DNA from: Paracoccus maritimus
Lineage (GTDB): Bacteria > Pseudomonadota > Alphaproteobacteria > Rhodobacterales > Rhodobacteraceae
Assembly: GCF_025195095.1 (NCBI RefSeq)
Contig: NZ_JANAVZ010000004.1
Span: 1-64,000, forward strand
Reading direction: 5' to 3'
Length of the DNA: 64,000 nucleotides
The notes beneath the pieces are model-generated. The model was not told the origin of the DNA and did not search any database. It saw only the letters and a program-made list of their open reading frames with translations. Positions 17,016 to 23,906 of the stretch are shown here, one piece after another. The position numbers were made by a program, and so were the translations under genes. Positions within the stretch are counted from its first letter, which is position 1; each line of letters begins with the position of its first letter.

Positions 17016-17444
17016 TCAGGCCCCGATCTCGTCGTGCTCGGTCAGACATTCAGAATGGTCCCGCAACACCTCCAGCACCCGGCAATCCGCCGTCCGCCCG
17101 CCGCTGCACTCGTGGACCATCCGTTTCAGTTCGGTGCGCAGTGCCTTCAAGCGGGCCATGCGTTGCTCCACCTGTTTGAGTTGGCGACGCGCAATCGCAT
17201 CGGCCTCGTCGCAGGGTCGATTGGGATGGTCGCTGAGGTCGAGCAGTTCGCGGATCGCATCCAGCGAGAAGCCGAGTTGCCGCGAGTGGCGGATGAAGGA
17301 CAGGCGATCGAGCTGTGAACTGTCGTAGCGCCTCTGTCCGCCCTCGGTCCGGCCAGGTTCGGGCATGAGCCCGATCTGCTCGTAGTACCGGATGGTCTGC
17401 ACCTTCGTGCCGGTCTTCTTTGACAGAGTGCCGATCGTGAGCAT
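17016..17444 (-). CDS. MerR-family metal-responsive regulator (CadR/PbrR-like)
   Basis: 142 aa from the ATG at 17444, which has GGAGGGGAG just upstream. N-terminal winged HTH (IGTLSKKTGTKVQTIRYYEQIGLM, with RRY in the wing), a long dimerisation helix, and a C-terminal metal loop with Cys residues: CDEADAIA, HECSGG, DCRVLEVL and SEC. This pattern is that of the CadR/PbrR/ZntR group, which sense Cd, Pb or Zn and activate by untwisting promoters with long spacers. Four such promoters are found in the island. The gene's own upstream region contains a further dyad (CTACAACGACTGTA overlapping TATACT, about 17463-17480), so it probably autoregulates. It is divergent from the SCO operon. Confidence 0.88.
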   Translation of the reverse strand: MLTIGTLSKKTGTKVQTIRYYEQIGLMPEPGRTEGGQRRYDSSQLDRLSFIRHSRQLGFSLDAIRELLDLSDHPNRPCDEADAIARRQLKQVEQRMARLKALRTELKRMVHECSGGRTADCRVLEVLRDHSECLTEHDEIGA

Positions 17445-17550
17445 TCTCCCCTCCAGGGAAAGTATACAGTCGTTGTAGGTTTTGCCGCGGGAGCGGGCAA
17501 GTGCGGGATTCACAGGCGCGTGATGTCGCATCAAAGCGCCATCTTCACGC

Positions 17551-17581
17551 TTGAACCTTCAGTGGCTAGAGGATGTAGACG
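17551..17581 (+). promoter_or_regulatory. MerR-type metal promoter/operator (site B)
   Basis: TTGAAC (17551-17556), a 19-bp spacer containing CTTCAGTGGCTAGAGG, then a weak TAGACG at -10. The spacer closely resembles CadR/PbrR operators. It lies in the divergent gap between the merR gene and the SCO operon and should drive the eight-gene operon. Confidence 0.65.
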
Positions 17582-17617
17582 CGCAAACACACAAGAATCA
17601 ATGGCAGGCGAACGGGA

Positions 17618-18220
17618 TTGTCACTTAGATCGGTGCAGAAACTTCTTTGGGTATCGGCGGGCGTCGCGGCGTTTGCCTTCGTGTGGCTTCTGCTCTGGTC
17701 CGACTATCGTTCCGACCGCGCCCGAACCGACGCCGAACCGCCTTTTTTCGCTGAGTTTGAACTGACGGACCACCAGGGTATGGTTCGAACCGAGGAGGAC
17801 TTTGCGGGGCGCTGGATGCTGGTTTTTTTCGGCTTTACCAACTGCCCCGACGTCTGCCCGACGACCCTATCCGAGGTCGCGGCGGTGATGGACGGTCTGG
17901 GCGACGATGCCGCCAAGGTCCAGCCGATTTTCATAACAATCGACCCTGAACGAGACACGCCCGCAGCACTCGCCGAATACGTCCCGCTGTTCGATGCGGG
18001 CATCATCGGGCTGACCGGCACGCCGGAACAGACCGCCGCCACATCCGAGACCTTTCCGATCTTCTTCGAACGCGTCGAAGAGGCTGCGGCGCCGGATGGT
18101 TACACGATGGGCCACACGTCGCATCTGTTCCTCTTCGATCCCGACGCGGGCTTCGCCGACTCGTGGCCCTACGGCACCTCCGCCGAAGAGATCCTCGCCG
18201 ATCTGGAAGAGAGGATCTGA
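17618..18220 (+). CDS. SCO family copper chaperone / thioredoxin-fold protein (first copy)
   Basis: 200 aa. Start is a TTG at 17618; a GTG 15 bases later is possible. One N-terminal membrane anchor (about 8-27), then a thioredoxin fold with the SCO copper site TNCPDVCPTTL and a late His in MGHTSHLF. SCO proteins deliver Cu or reduce the cysteines of cytochrome oxidase CuA on the periplasmic face; some members handle thiol redox stress. It is first in an operon of periplasmic redox and copper proteins, upstream of dsbB by 5 bases. Confidence 0.88.
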   Translation: MSLRSVQKLLWVSAGVAAFAFVWLLLWSDYRSDRARTDAEPPFFAEFELTDHQGMVRTEEDFAGRWMLVFFGFTNCPDVCPTTLSEVAAVMDGLGDDAAKVQPIFITIDPERDTPAALAEYVPLFDAGIIGLTGTPEQTAATSETFPIFFERVEEAAAPDGYTMGHTSHLFLFDPDAGFADSWPYGTSAEEILADLEERI

Positions 18221-18225
18221 CCGAA

Positions 18226-18648
18226 ATGAACCGCATATCCGGAGAAACAGCCCTCGGGCTGGCGTGGATCATCGCGCTCGTCGCCTCGCTTGCCGTGCTT
18301 TTCATCGGCGAGGTGCTGGGGCAGACGGCCTGTGTGCTGTGCTGGTTCCAGCGCGCCTTCATGTTCCCCTTGGCCATTGTCCTCGGGCTCGGCCTTTGGT
18401 GGCGGGACGGCCGCGTGGGGCGCTACGGCATCGCATTGGCGCTTGGCGGCGGCGCAATCGCCCTCTGGCACATGGGGCTGTACGTCGGTCTTGTTCCCGA
18501 ACGCATCCAGCCCTGCACGGCCACCGGCCCCTCTTGCACCGATGACAACCAACTGGTCTTCGGCATCCCGATCCCGCTGATGGCGCTCGCCGCCTTCGCG
18601 CTGATCGGGGCGCTGTCGGCCCTTTCACTGAAGGACACACGAACATGA
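18226..18648 (+). CDS. dsbB: Disulfide bond formation protein B (DsbB)
   Basis: 140 aa from the ATG at 18226, just after the SCO stop. Four transmembrane helices; first Cys pair CVLC followed by WFQRAFM, second pair in the periplasmic loop (QPCTATGPSC). It reoxidises DsbA and passes the electrons to quinone in the inner membrane. Stop overlaps the start of the DsbA-like gene by 4 bases, which fits the functional pairing. Slightly shorter than E. coli DsbB (176 aa), as usual for this alphaproteobacterial type. Confidence 0.9.
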   Translation: MNRISGETALGLAWIIALVASLAVLFIGEVLGQTACVLCWFQRAFMFPLAIVLGLGLWWRDGRVGRYGIALALGGGAIALWHMGLYVGLVPERIQPCTATGPSCTDDNQLVFGIPIPLMALAAFALIGALSALSLKDTRT

Positions 18649-19304
18649 ACCGACGCGGCCTGATCCTGTCCGTTCTCGCCCTCGGCGTCGCCGGTTTCGG
18701 CGGAGCCACCTGGTTTGCAACCCGCCCTGGCCCGGTGGCCGAAGCGGAGCCCGTTGCGCCGGAACTCGCGGACGCGATGATCCGCCCCTACTCGCCCATC
18801 CTCGGGCCTGCGGAAGCGCCCGTCACGATCGTCGAATTCTTCGATCCGGCCTGCGAGGCCTGTCGCGCCTTTCATCCCATCGTGAAGGACATCATGGCCG
18901 AGCATGGAGATGCTGTCCGCGTCGTGATCCGCTACACGCCCTTCCACGGCGCGGCATCCGAGGAAGCGATCCGCGTGCTCGAGGCGGCGCGCATGCAGGA
19001 CATTTACGTGCCGGTGCTCGAGGCCGTTTTGCGGGAACAGCCGAGATGGGCGTCGCACGGTGCCCCGGAGCCTGGTCTGATCCTTCAAATCGCCGCCACG
19101 GCCGGACTCGATGCCGAGGCCGCGCGCACGCAAATGCTGGCACCCGATGTCGTGGCGATCCTGAACCAGGATCGTGCTGACGTCGAGACCGTGGGAATTC
19201 GCCAGACGCCCACATTCTTCGTGAACGGCAAGCCGCTCGATCCGTTCGGGGAGGCAGAACTGCGGCGATTGGTGGCTGCCGAAGTCGCTGCCGCGCAAAG
19301 CTGA
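18645..19304 (+). CDS. DsbA family thiol:disulfide oxidoreductase
   Basis: 219 aa with an N-terminal signal or anchor (RRGLILSVLALGVAGFGGA). The thioredoxin-fold active site is FFDPACEACRAFHP (CEAC), with the cis-Pro in RQTPTFFVN. Periplasmic disulfide oxidase, probably oxidised by the DsbB just upstream. The CEAC dipeptide differs from the classic CPHC, placing it with the DsbA-like/DsbG-like groups, so isomerase or metal-related reductase activity is possible. Confidence 0.88.
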   Translation: MNRRGLILSVLALGVAGFGGATWFATRPGPVAEAEPVAPELADAMIRPYSPILGPAEAPVTIVEFFDPACEACRAFHPIVKDIMAEHGDAVRVVIRYTPFHGAASEEAIRVLEAARMQDIYVPVLEAVLREQPRWASHGAPEPGLILQIAATAGLDAEAARTQMLAPDVVAILNQDRADVETVGIRQTPTFFVNGKPLDPFGEAELRRLVAAEVAAAQS

Positions 19305-19327
19305 ATGGAAAGGGCAAGATCAATACG

Positions 19328-19795
19328 ATGAAAAAGTATTTTTTGACCAGCACACTGGCGGCGCTTTTGACCCTTGGCGGGCTCTCGGTGCCCGCGCTGG
19401 CCGGACCCGAGGATGTTGTCGTAGAGAACGCGTGGTCCCGCGCCTCCATCGGGATGAACCGTCCCGGAGCCGCCTACATGACGATCCGCAACACTGGCGA
19501 CGAGCCGGTGACGCTGATCGGCCTTACAACACCGCTCGCGATGATGCCCGAAATTCACGAGACGAAGACAAATGCCGAAGGTGTAAGCTCCATGAGCCCG
19601 GCGGGGGAGATCGCGATCGCGCCGGGCGAGAGCGTCGCGCTCGAACCGGGGGGCCTGCACGGAATGCTGATGCGGCTGCAAGAACCGATGACGGAAGGGG
19701 AAACCTTTCCGCTGACCCTGCTTTTCGACGACGGAGGCGAAGTGACGGTCGAGGTGCCGATCCTCGGCATCGCCGCGCGGGGGCCGGAGGACTGA
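19328..19795 (+). CDS. PCu(A)C-type periplasmic copper chaperone
   Basis: 155 aa with a clear signal peptide (MKKYFLTSTLAALLTL, cleavage after ALA). The mature protein has the cupredoxin-like DUF461 pattern: NAWSRAS, MMPEIHETK, a Met-containing VSSMSPAG stretch, and GGLHGMLM, which give the His/Met copper ligands. PCu(A)C binds Cu(I) and passes it to the CuA site or to SCO. SCO genes lie on both sides of it, in line with that partnership. Its stop codon shares one base with the next start. Confidence 0.9.
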   Translation: MKKYFLTSTLAALLTLGGLSVPALAGPEDVVVENAWSRASIGMNRPGAAYMTIRNTGDEPVTLIGLTTPLAMMPEIHETKTNAEGVSSMSPAGEIAIAPGESVALEPGGLHGMLMRLQEPMTEGETFPLTLLFDDGGEVTVEVPILGIAARGPED

Positions 19796-20421
19796 TGCGG
19801 CGACGGGCGATCCTGGTGTACGGCGCGGCCGTTGTTGGGGCGGTCGCCCTGATGCTCTTCGTCGGTTGGTGGCGGGTCGACGGACCCGGTGCACCCGCAC
19901 CTGTCGGGCAGCGGCCTGTGACCCTTACCGAGATGGACTTCCGTCTGACGGATCATGAGGGCAACGCGGTCGGGCCGGAAACCCTCATCGGGCGACCGAC
20001 GATGGCGTTCTTTGGCTTCACCTACTGTCCCGATGTCTGCCCGACCACGCTATCGGACATTTCGGGATGGCTCGACGATCTGGGAGACGAGGCCGACGAG
20101 ATGAACGTGGTTTTCATCACGGTCGATCCCGAGCGCGACACTGTCGAAACGATGGCCGAATATGTCGGCTACTTCCATCCGGCGATCCGCGGCTGGACGG
20201 GACCGGAAGAGCAGATAGCGCGCGTCGCGGACGGCTTCCGCGCCACCTACGAGCGAGTACCGGCGGAGAGCGGCGATTACACGATGAACCACACCGCGAG
20301 CGTCTTCCTGTTCGCAGCCTCTGGGCGATTCGTCACCATGATCGACTATCACGAGCCCAAAGAATTCGCGGTGCCGAAGATCCGCCGCGCGCTGGAAGAA
20401 GAAATGGAGGGGGCGACATGA
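19795..20421 (+). CDS. SCO family protein (second copy)
   Basis: 208 aa from the ATG at 19795 (overlaps the previous TGA). N-terminal anchor (about 5-25), then the thioredoxin fold with TYCPDVCPTTLSD and the later His in MNHTASVF. About as long as the first copy but clearly divergent in sequence, so they are paralogues rather than a recent duplication. Presumed to take copper from the PCu(A)C protein or to reduce target cysteines. Stop overlaps the M23 peptidase start (ATGA). Confidence 0.88.
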   Translation: MRRRAILVYGAAVVGAVALMLFVGWWRVDGPGAPAPVGQRPVTLTEMDFRLTDHEGNAVGPETLIGRPTMAFFGFTYCPDVCPTTLSDISGWLDDLGDEADEMNVVFITVDPERDTVETMAEYVGYFHPAIRGWTGPEEQIARVADGFRATYERVPAESGDYTMNHTASVFLFAASGRFVTMIDYHEPKEFAVPKIRRALEEEMEGAT

Positions 20422-21791
20422 GGCTCAGAACTTTGGCGGCTTGTGTCGCAATTGCGGGGACGGTTTCGAGAGCGGCTATCGCCATCTCTGATTCCATGTC
20501 GAAAGAACCCGTGCCGCCGGAACTTGCCCAGGCAGGTAGCTGGATGCCCCAAGGTCCTGAAGCCCCCCAGAACGTTGACATCCCCGTGACGCTGCCCGTG
20601 ACGGTATGGGCAGAAGATGCACCCGACCTCGGCCCCCTGCCCCTTCTGCAGGTCGCGTTTGCCGACAGGCCGGTAAGGGCGATCGAGCCACCGCTGTCGA
20701 TGTGGTCGCGCGACATTGCACCTGGCGAGACGCTCGATTTCTTGCTGTCCGAAGCTGGACTTGCGGCACCTGACAGAGCCGAAGTTGCCCTCGCGCTTGG
20801 CGCGGAATACGATCTGCGACGGCTGCGGCCGGGGCACTCGGTCACTGTTGCTTCGACCATGGACGGCAGCCCCCGCACCTTCTCACTCGCCGTCGAGGAC
20901 GGGGTTCGGATCGAGGTGGTTTTCGGCGAGCAGTTGTCCACACAGGTCGTGGCTCCGGATCCGGAGATCGTAACCCTTGCCGGCGAAGCCGTGATCGACA
21001 GCTCGATCTTCGCGGCACTCGACGAAGCCGGCATACCCGCCCGTTTTTCCGTGGACCTTGCGCAGATGCTGGGTGGGACCGTGGATTTCCGCCGCGAGAT
21101 GGCCGGCGGCGAAACACTAAGGCTTCTCTGGCGTGAGGCGCGGGTCGGCGAGGACAGGATCGGACAGCCCGAACTCGCCTTCGCCGCACTGGAGATCGGC
21201 GGTTCGCTCTACGAGATCGTATGGCCTGACGACGGCAGCGGTAAGGCGACGATCTACGTCGATGGCGAGGTGCTGCGCGTCTTCGCACAGCCGGTCGAGG
21301 GTGCGCGCCTCAGCTCGGTGTTCGGGCGCCGCACGCATCCGGTCTTTGGCAACGTCCGGATGCACACCGGCGTCGATTTTGCAGCGGCACGCGGGACACC
21401 GGTTCAAGCGACGGCACCGGGGCGGGTCAATTTCATCGGCTGGCGCGGCGGATATGGTCGCGTGGTCGAAATCTTGCACGGCTCCGACACCATGACGCGC
21501 TACGCGCATCTGAGCGCCGTGCCCGAAGACTTGGCACAAGGCCAACGCGTTGCTGCGGGAGACGTGATCGGCCGCGTCGGCGCGACTGGCACGGCGACAG
21601 GTCCGAACCTGCACTATGAGGTGCTCGTGGATGGGCGCCCGACTGACCCCCTCTCTGACGACCGGCTCGCAGAAGCGGCCGAGAGCGATGCGGATGATAC
21701 CGCCGCGCTCTCGCGTCTGGCCGAGGCGCGGGCGCTTCTGAATGAAAACCTCGGCAGCGAGATTGCCAAAACGACAACCGAAAGGCTCTGA
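20418..21791 (+). CDS. M23 family metallopeptidase (murein endopeptidase-like)
   Basis: 457 aa from the ATG at 20418, with a signal peptide. A long N-terminal region (about 80-300) looks like the LysM/OapA-like and Csd3-like accessory domains of zinc peptidases. The C-terminal lysostaphin-like domain has GRRTHPVFGNVRMHTGVDF (first His and HxxxD) and PNLHYEV (HxH). It cleaves peptide cross-links in peptidoglycan in the periplasm. Its presence in a copper-redox operon, with two L,D-transpeptidases nearby, suggests cell-wall remodelling as part of metal stress (inference). Confidence 0.88.
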   Translation: MRLRTLAACVAIAGTVSRAAIAISDSMSKEPVPPELAQAGSWMPQGPEAPQNVDIPVTLPVTVWAEDAPDLGPLPLLQVAFADRPVRAIEPPLSMWSRDIAPGETLDFLLSEAGLAAPDRAEVALALGAEYDLRRLRPGHSVTVASTMDGSPRTFSLAVEDGVRIEVVFGEQLSTQVVAPDPEIVTLAGEAVIDSSIFAALDEAGIPARFSVDLAQMLGGTVDFRREMAGGETLRLLWREARVGEDRIGQPELAFAALEIGGSLYEIVWPDDGSGKATIYVDGEVLRVFAQPVEGARLSSVFGRRTHPVFGNVRMHTGVDFAAARGTPVQATAPGRVNFIGWRGGYGRVVEILHGSDTMTRYAHLSAVPEDLAQGQRVAAGDVIGRVGATGTATGPNLHYEVLVDGRPTDPLSDDRLAEAAESDADDTAALSRLAEARALLNENLGSEIAKTTTERL

Positions 21792-21794
21792 CCC

Positions 21795-22250
21795 ATGAAA
21801 CGCATGACCCAAGCTCTTGCCATCACGCTCGCCCTGTTCCCAGCGGCCCAGGCCCTCGCAGAGGCAACGGCGATCGACGTCCGCAAGACCAACGGATGCG
21901 GCTGCTGCCTCTCGTGGATGAAACATCTCGAAGAGAACGGGTTTGTGCCGACCGGCCAGGACATGTTCGGCGGGCTTCTCGTGCGCTTCAAGCTAGACAA
22001 CGGCGTGCCGCAGCGCATGGTCTCCTGCCACACCGCGCTCATTGACGGCTACGCGATCGAGGGCCATGTCCCAGCCGCTGACATCCGCCGCCTTCTCGAG
22101 GAGCGCCCGGACGCCGTCGGCCTCGCTGTTCCGGGGATGCCCTATGGCTCGCCCGGCATGGGGCCAGAAGACGACCGCGAGGCCTATGATGTCGTCCTCA
22201 TCCGCAAGGACGGGTCGACGGAAGTCTTTTCGAGCTACGCCGAAGGATAA
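21795..22250 (+). CDS. DUF411 metal-binding protein
   Basis: 151 aa with a signal peptide (cleaved after ALA). The family features are the NGCGCC cluster after the signal, MVSCHTALIDGYAIEGHVP, and GMPYGSPGM. DUF411 proteins are small periplasmic proteins found in copper and other metal resistance loci, thought to bind Cu or other soft metals through the Cys/His/Met residues. It follows the M23 gene by 3 bases and precedes the ZIP-Lnt gene by 12. Confidence 0.88.
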   Translation: MKRMTQALAITLALFPAAQALAEATAIDVRKTNGCGCCLSWMKHLEENGFVPTGQDMFGGLLVRFKLDNGVPQRMVSCHTALIDGYAIEGHVPAADIRRLLEERPDAVGLAVPGMPYGSPGMGPEDDREAYDVVLIRKDGSTEVFSSYAEG

Positions 22251-22262
22251 TCTGGCCCGCCC

Positions 22263-23351
22263 ATGGAAAATCTGTCTCCGATAATGCTCGGCTTTCTCGG
22301 AAGTCTTGCCGCCGGATCGCTCACAGCAGTCGGAGCAGTTCCCGTGCTGTTCGGGCGCATCCCGTCTCGGGCCACACGCGATCTGTCGCTCGGCTTCGCT
22401 GCCGGTGTGATGCTCGCCGCTTCTTTCTTTTCGCTGATCATCCCGGCATTGGATGCGGCGGAGCCGATGTTCGAAAACGGCGCGATGCCTGCGGCCATCG
22501 TATGCGTTTCGATTCTTCTGGGCATGGGGGCTGTCGCCCTGATGAACGAAAAGCTGCCGCACGAGCACTTCAAGACGGGACGCGAAGGGCCCGAAGCGGC
22601 GTCTTTGCGGCGGGTCTGGTTGTTCATCATTGCGATCACGATCCACAACTTCCCCGAAGGCCTTGCCGTGGGGGTCGGCTTCGGATCCGGAGGTATGGAG
22701 GGCGGTCTGCCGCTCGCCATCGGCATCGGGCTTCAGAATGCGCCCGAAGGATTGGCCGTCGCCGTATCTCTGCTGGGCGAGGGATACGCGAAACACCATC
22801 TCGTGCCGTTCGGCGAATATGTGCCATTTCGCGGCTGGTTGCCCATCGAGCGGCTCACGGCGGGGCTGGGCGATTTTACGCCCGGACCGGGCCTCCGAAC
22901 GCTTGCGCTTCCGGGTGTGCCGCTGGTCGCCGTGGCGATCTGCTATGAGGTCATCTTCCCAAGCCATGTGGTCGACGACCTGTTCCGACCTGACTGGATT
23001 TTCAACGCGACAAACGATGCCTGGTTTGGCACCAGCATCGGACCCGAGCAGCATCTGGCTTCCGCACGTATGCGCGCCGTAGAGGAAGGCCTTCCAGTCA
23101 TCCGAGCCGCGAATACGGGCATCTCTGCGGTCATCGACGCGAACGGAGAGATCGTTGCGCGGCTCGATACCGGCGAAACGGGCATCATCAACGCAAGCCT
23201 GCCCTCCGCGCGGCCGCCGTCACTCTACGCGAGCTTCGGGGACTGGATGCTGTTGGTGCTCATCTTGGCTTCGTGGAGCTGGGCAATGGCGGCCAATGCG
23301 ACGGCGCGCTACCGCCGCATGAGAAACACCGTCATGCAAAGATGTGGATAG
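22263..23351 (+). CDS. ZIP metal transporter fused to the C-terminus of apolipoprotein N-acyltransferase (chimera)
   Basis: 362 aa in one frame. Residues 1 to about 172 are a ZIP-family transporter: several helices, with HNFPEGLAVG (helix 4) and QNAPEGLAV (helix 5) metal motifs. After SLLGEGY the frame switches to the C-terminal part of Lnt: AKHHLVPFGEYVPF, then VAICYEVIFP containing the active-site Cys, NATNDAWFG, and a closing transmembrane helix. A complete ZIP has about 8 helices and 260 residues, and Lnt about 500 with 6-7 N-terminal helices, so each half is incomplete. Neither parent activity is expected to be whole. The join reads like a deletion between two adjacent genes. The 3' end overlaps the convergent L,D-transpeptidase by 20 bases. 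Confidence 0.85.
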   Translation: MENLSPIMLGFLGSLAAGSLTAVGAVPVLFGRIPSRATRDLSLGFAAGVMLAASFFSLIIPALDAAEPMFENGAMPAAIVCVSILLGMGAVALMNEKLPHEHFKTGREGPEAASLRRVWLFIIAITIHNFPEGLAVGVGFGSGGMEGGLPLAIGIGLQNAPEGLAVAVSLLGEGYAKHHLVPFGEYVPFRGWLPIERLTAGLGDFTPGPGLRTLALPGVPLVAVAICYEVIFPSHVVDDLFRPDWIFNATNDAWFGTSIGPEQHLASARMRAVEEGLPVIRAANTGISAVIDANGEIVARLDTGETGIINASLPSARPPSLYASFGDWMLLVLILASWSWAMAANATARYRRMRNTVMQRCG

Positions 23352-23844
23352 GTGTTCCGTCCTTCACCATTGCATAGATGTCCTCGATCTCCCGATCCGT
23401 GACCGCGATGCAGCCAGCTGTCCAGTCGCGGACGTCCGTTGGGTCGATGCCCGGGCGTGGACCACCATGGATGAAGATGTCGCCGCCGGGGGAAAGGCCC
23501 TGCGCTTCGGCAAAGGCGATGTCGGCCTCGTTCGGATAAGAGATGCCAACTGAAAGATGATACGTACTTTCAGGGTTGCGCTTATCGACTATGTAGGTGC
23601 CCTCCGGAGTCCGGCCGTCTCCCTCGAATTGCTTGTGACCCTCGGGCGCGAAACCCAGTCCGACCGGATAGGTTTGCAATACTCGATCGGCTCCGTCGAG
23701 AACAAGCAAGCGCTGTCCCTTGTAAAGCCGAACACGGGTCACCTCGGGTCCGCCATAGCTGCGGAACTTGCTGGCGCAGCCGGACAGAAACGCTGCCAAC
23801 CCGCCCAACAGGACGGCGCGGCGGGGAAATCGGATGGTCTTCAC
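23332..23844 (-). CDS. L,D-transpeptidase (YkuD) lipoprotein
   Basis: 170 aa. N-terminal signal with a lipobox (AAFLSGCAS) indicates a lipid-anchored periplasmic protein. The catalytic YkuD domain is seen as FIHGGPRPG and the active-site TAGCIAVTD. It makes 3-3 cross-links in peptidoglycan or attaches lipoprotein to it. It has no MerR-type promoter of its own that I can see and lies downstream of the convergent operon; the P-type ATPase gene is upstream of it on the same strand, so it may be co-transcribed from site C. Confidence 0.87.
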   Translation of the reverse strand: MKTIRFPRRAVLLGGLAAFLSGCASKFRSYGGPEVTRVRLYKGQRLLVLDGADRVLQTYPVGLGFAPEGHKQFEGDGRTPEGTYIVDKRNPESTYHLSVGISYPNEADIAFAEAQGLSPGGDIFIHGGPRPGIDPTDVRDWTAGCIAVTDREIEDIYAMVKDGTPIHIFA

Positions 23845-23906
23845 TGCTCATGCCTCTTTGGTGAGGTCTGATATGGACATCACGTTACCTCGCAAATGCA
23901 GCGTGA

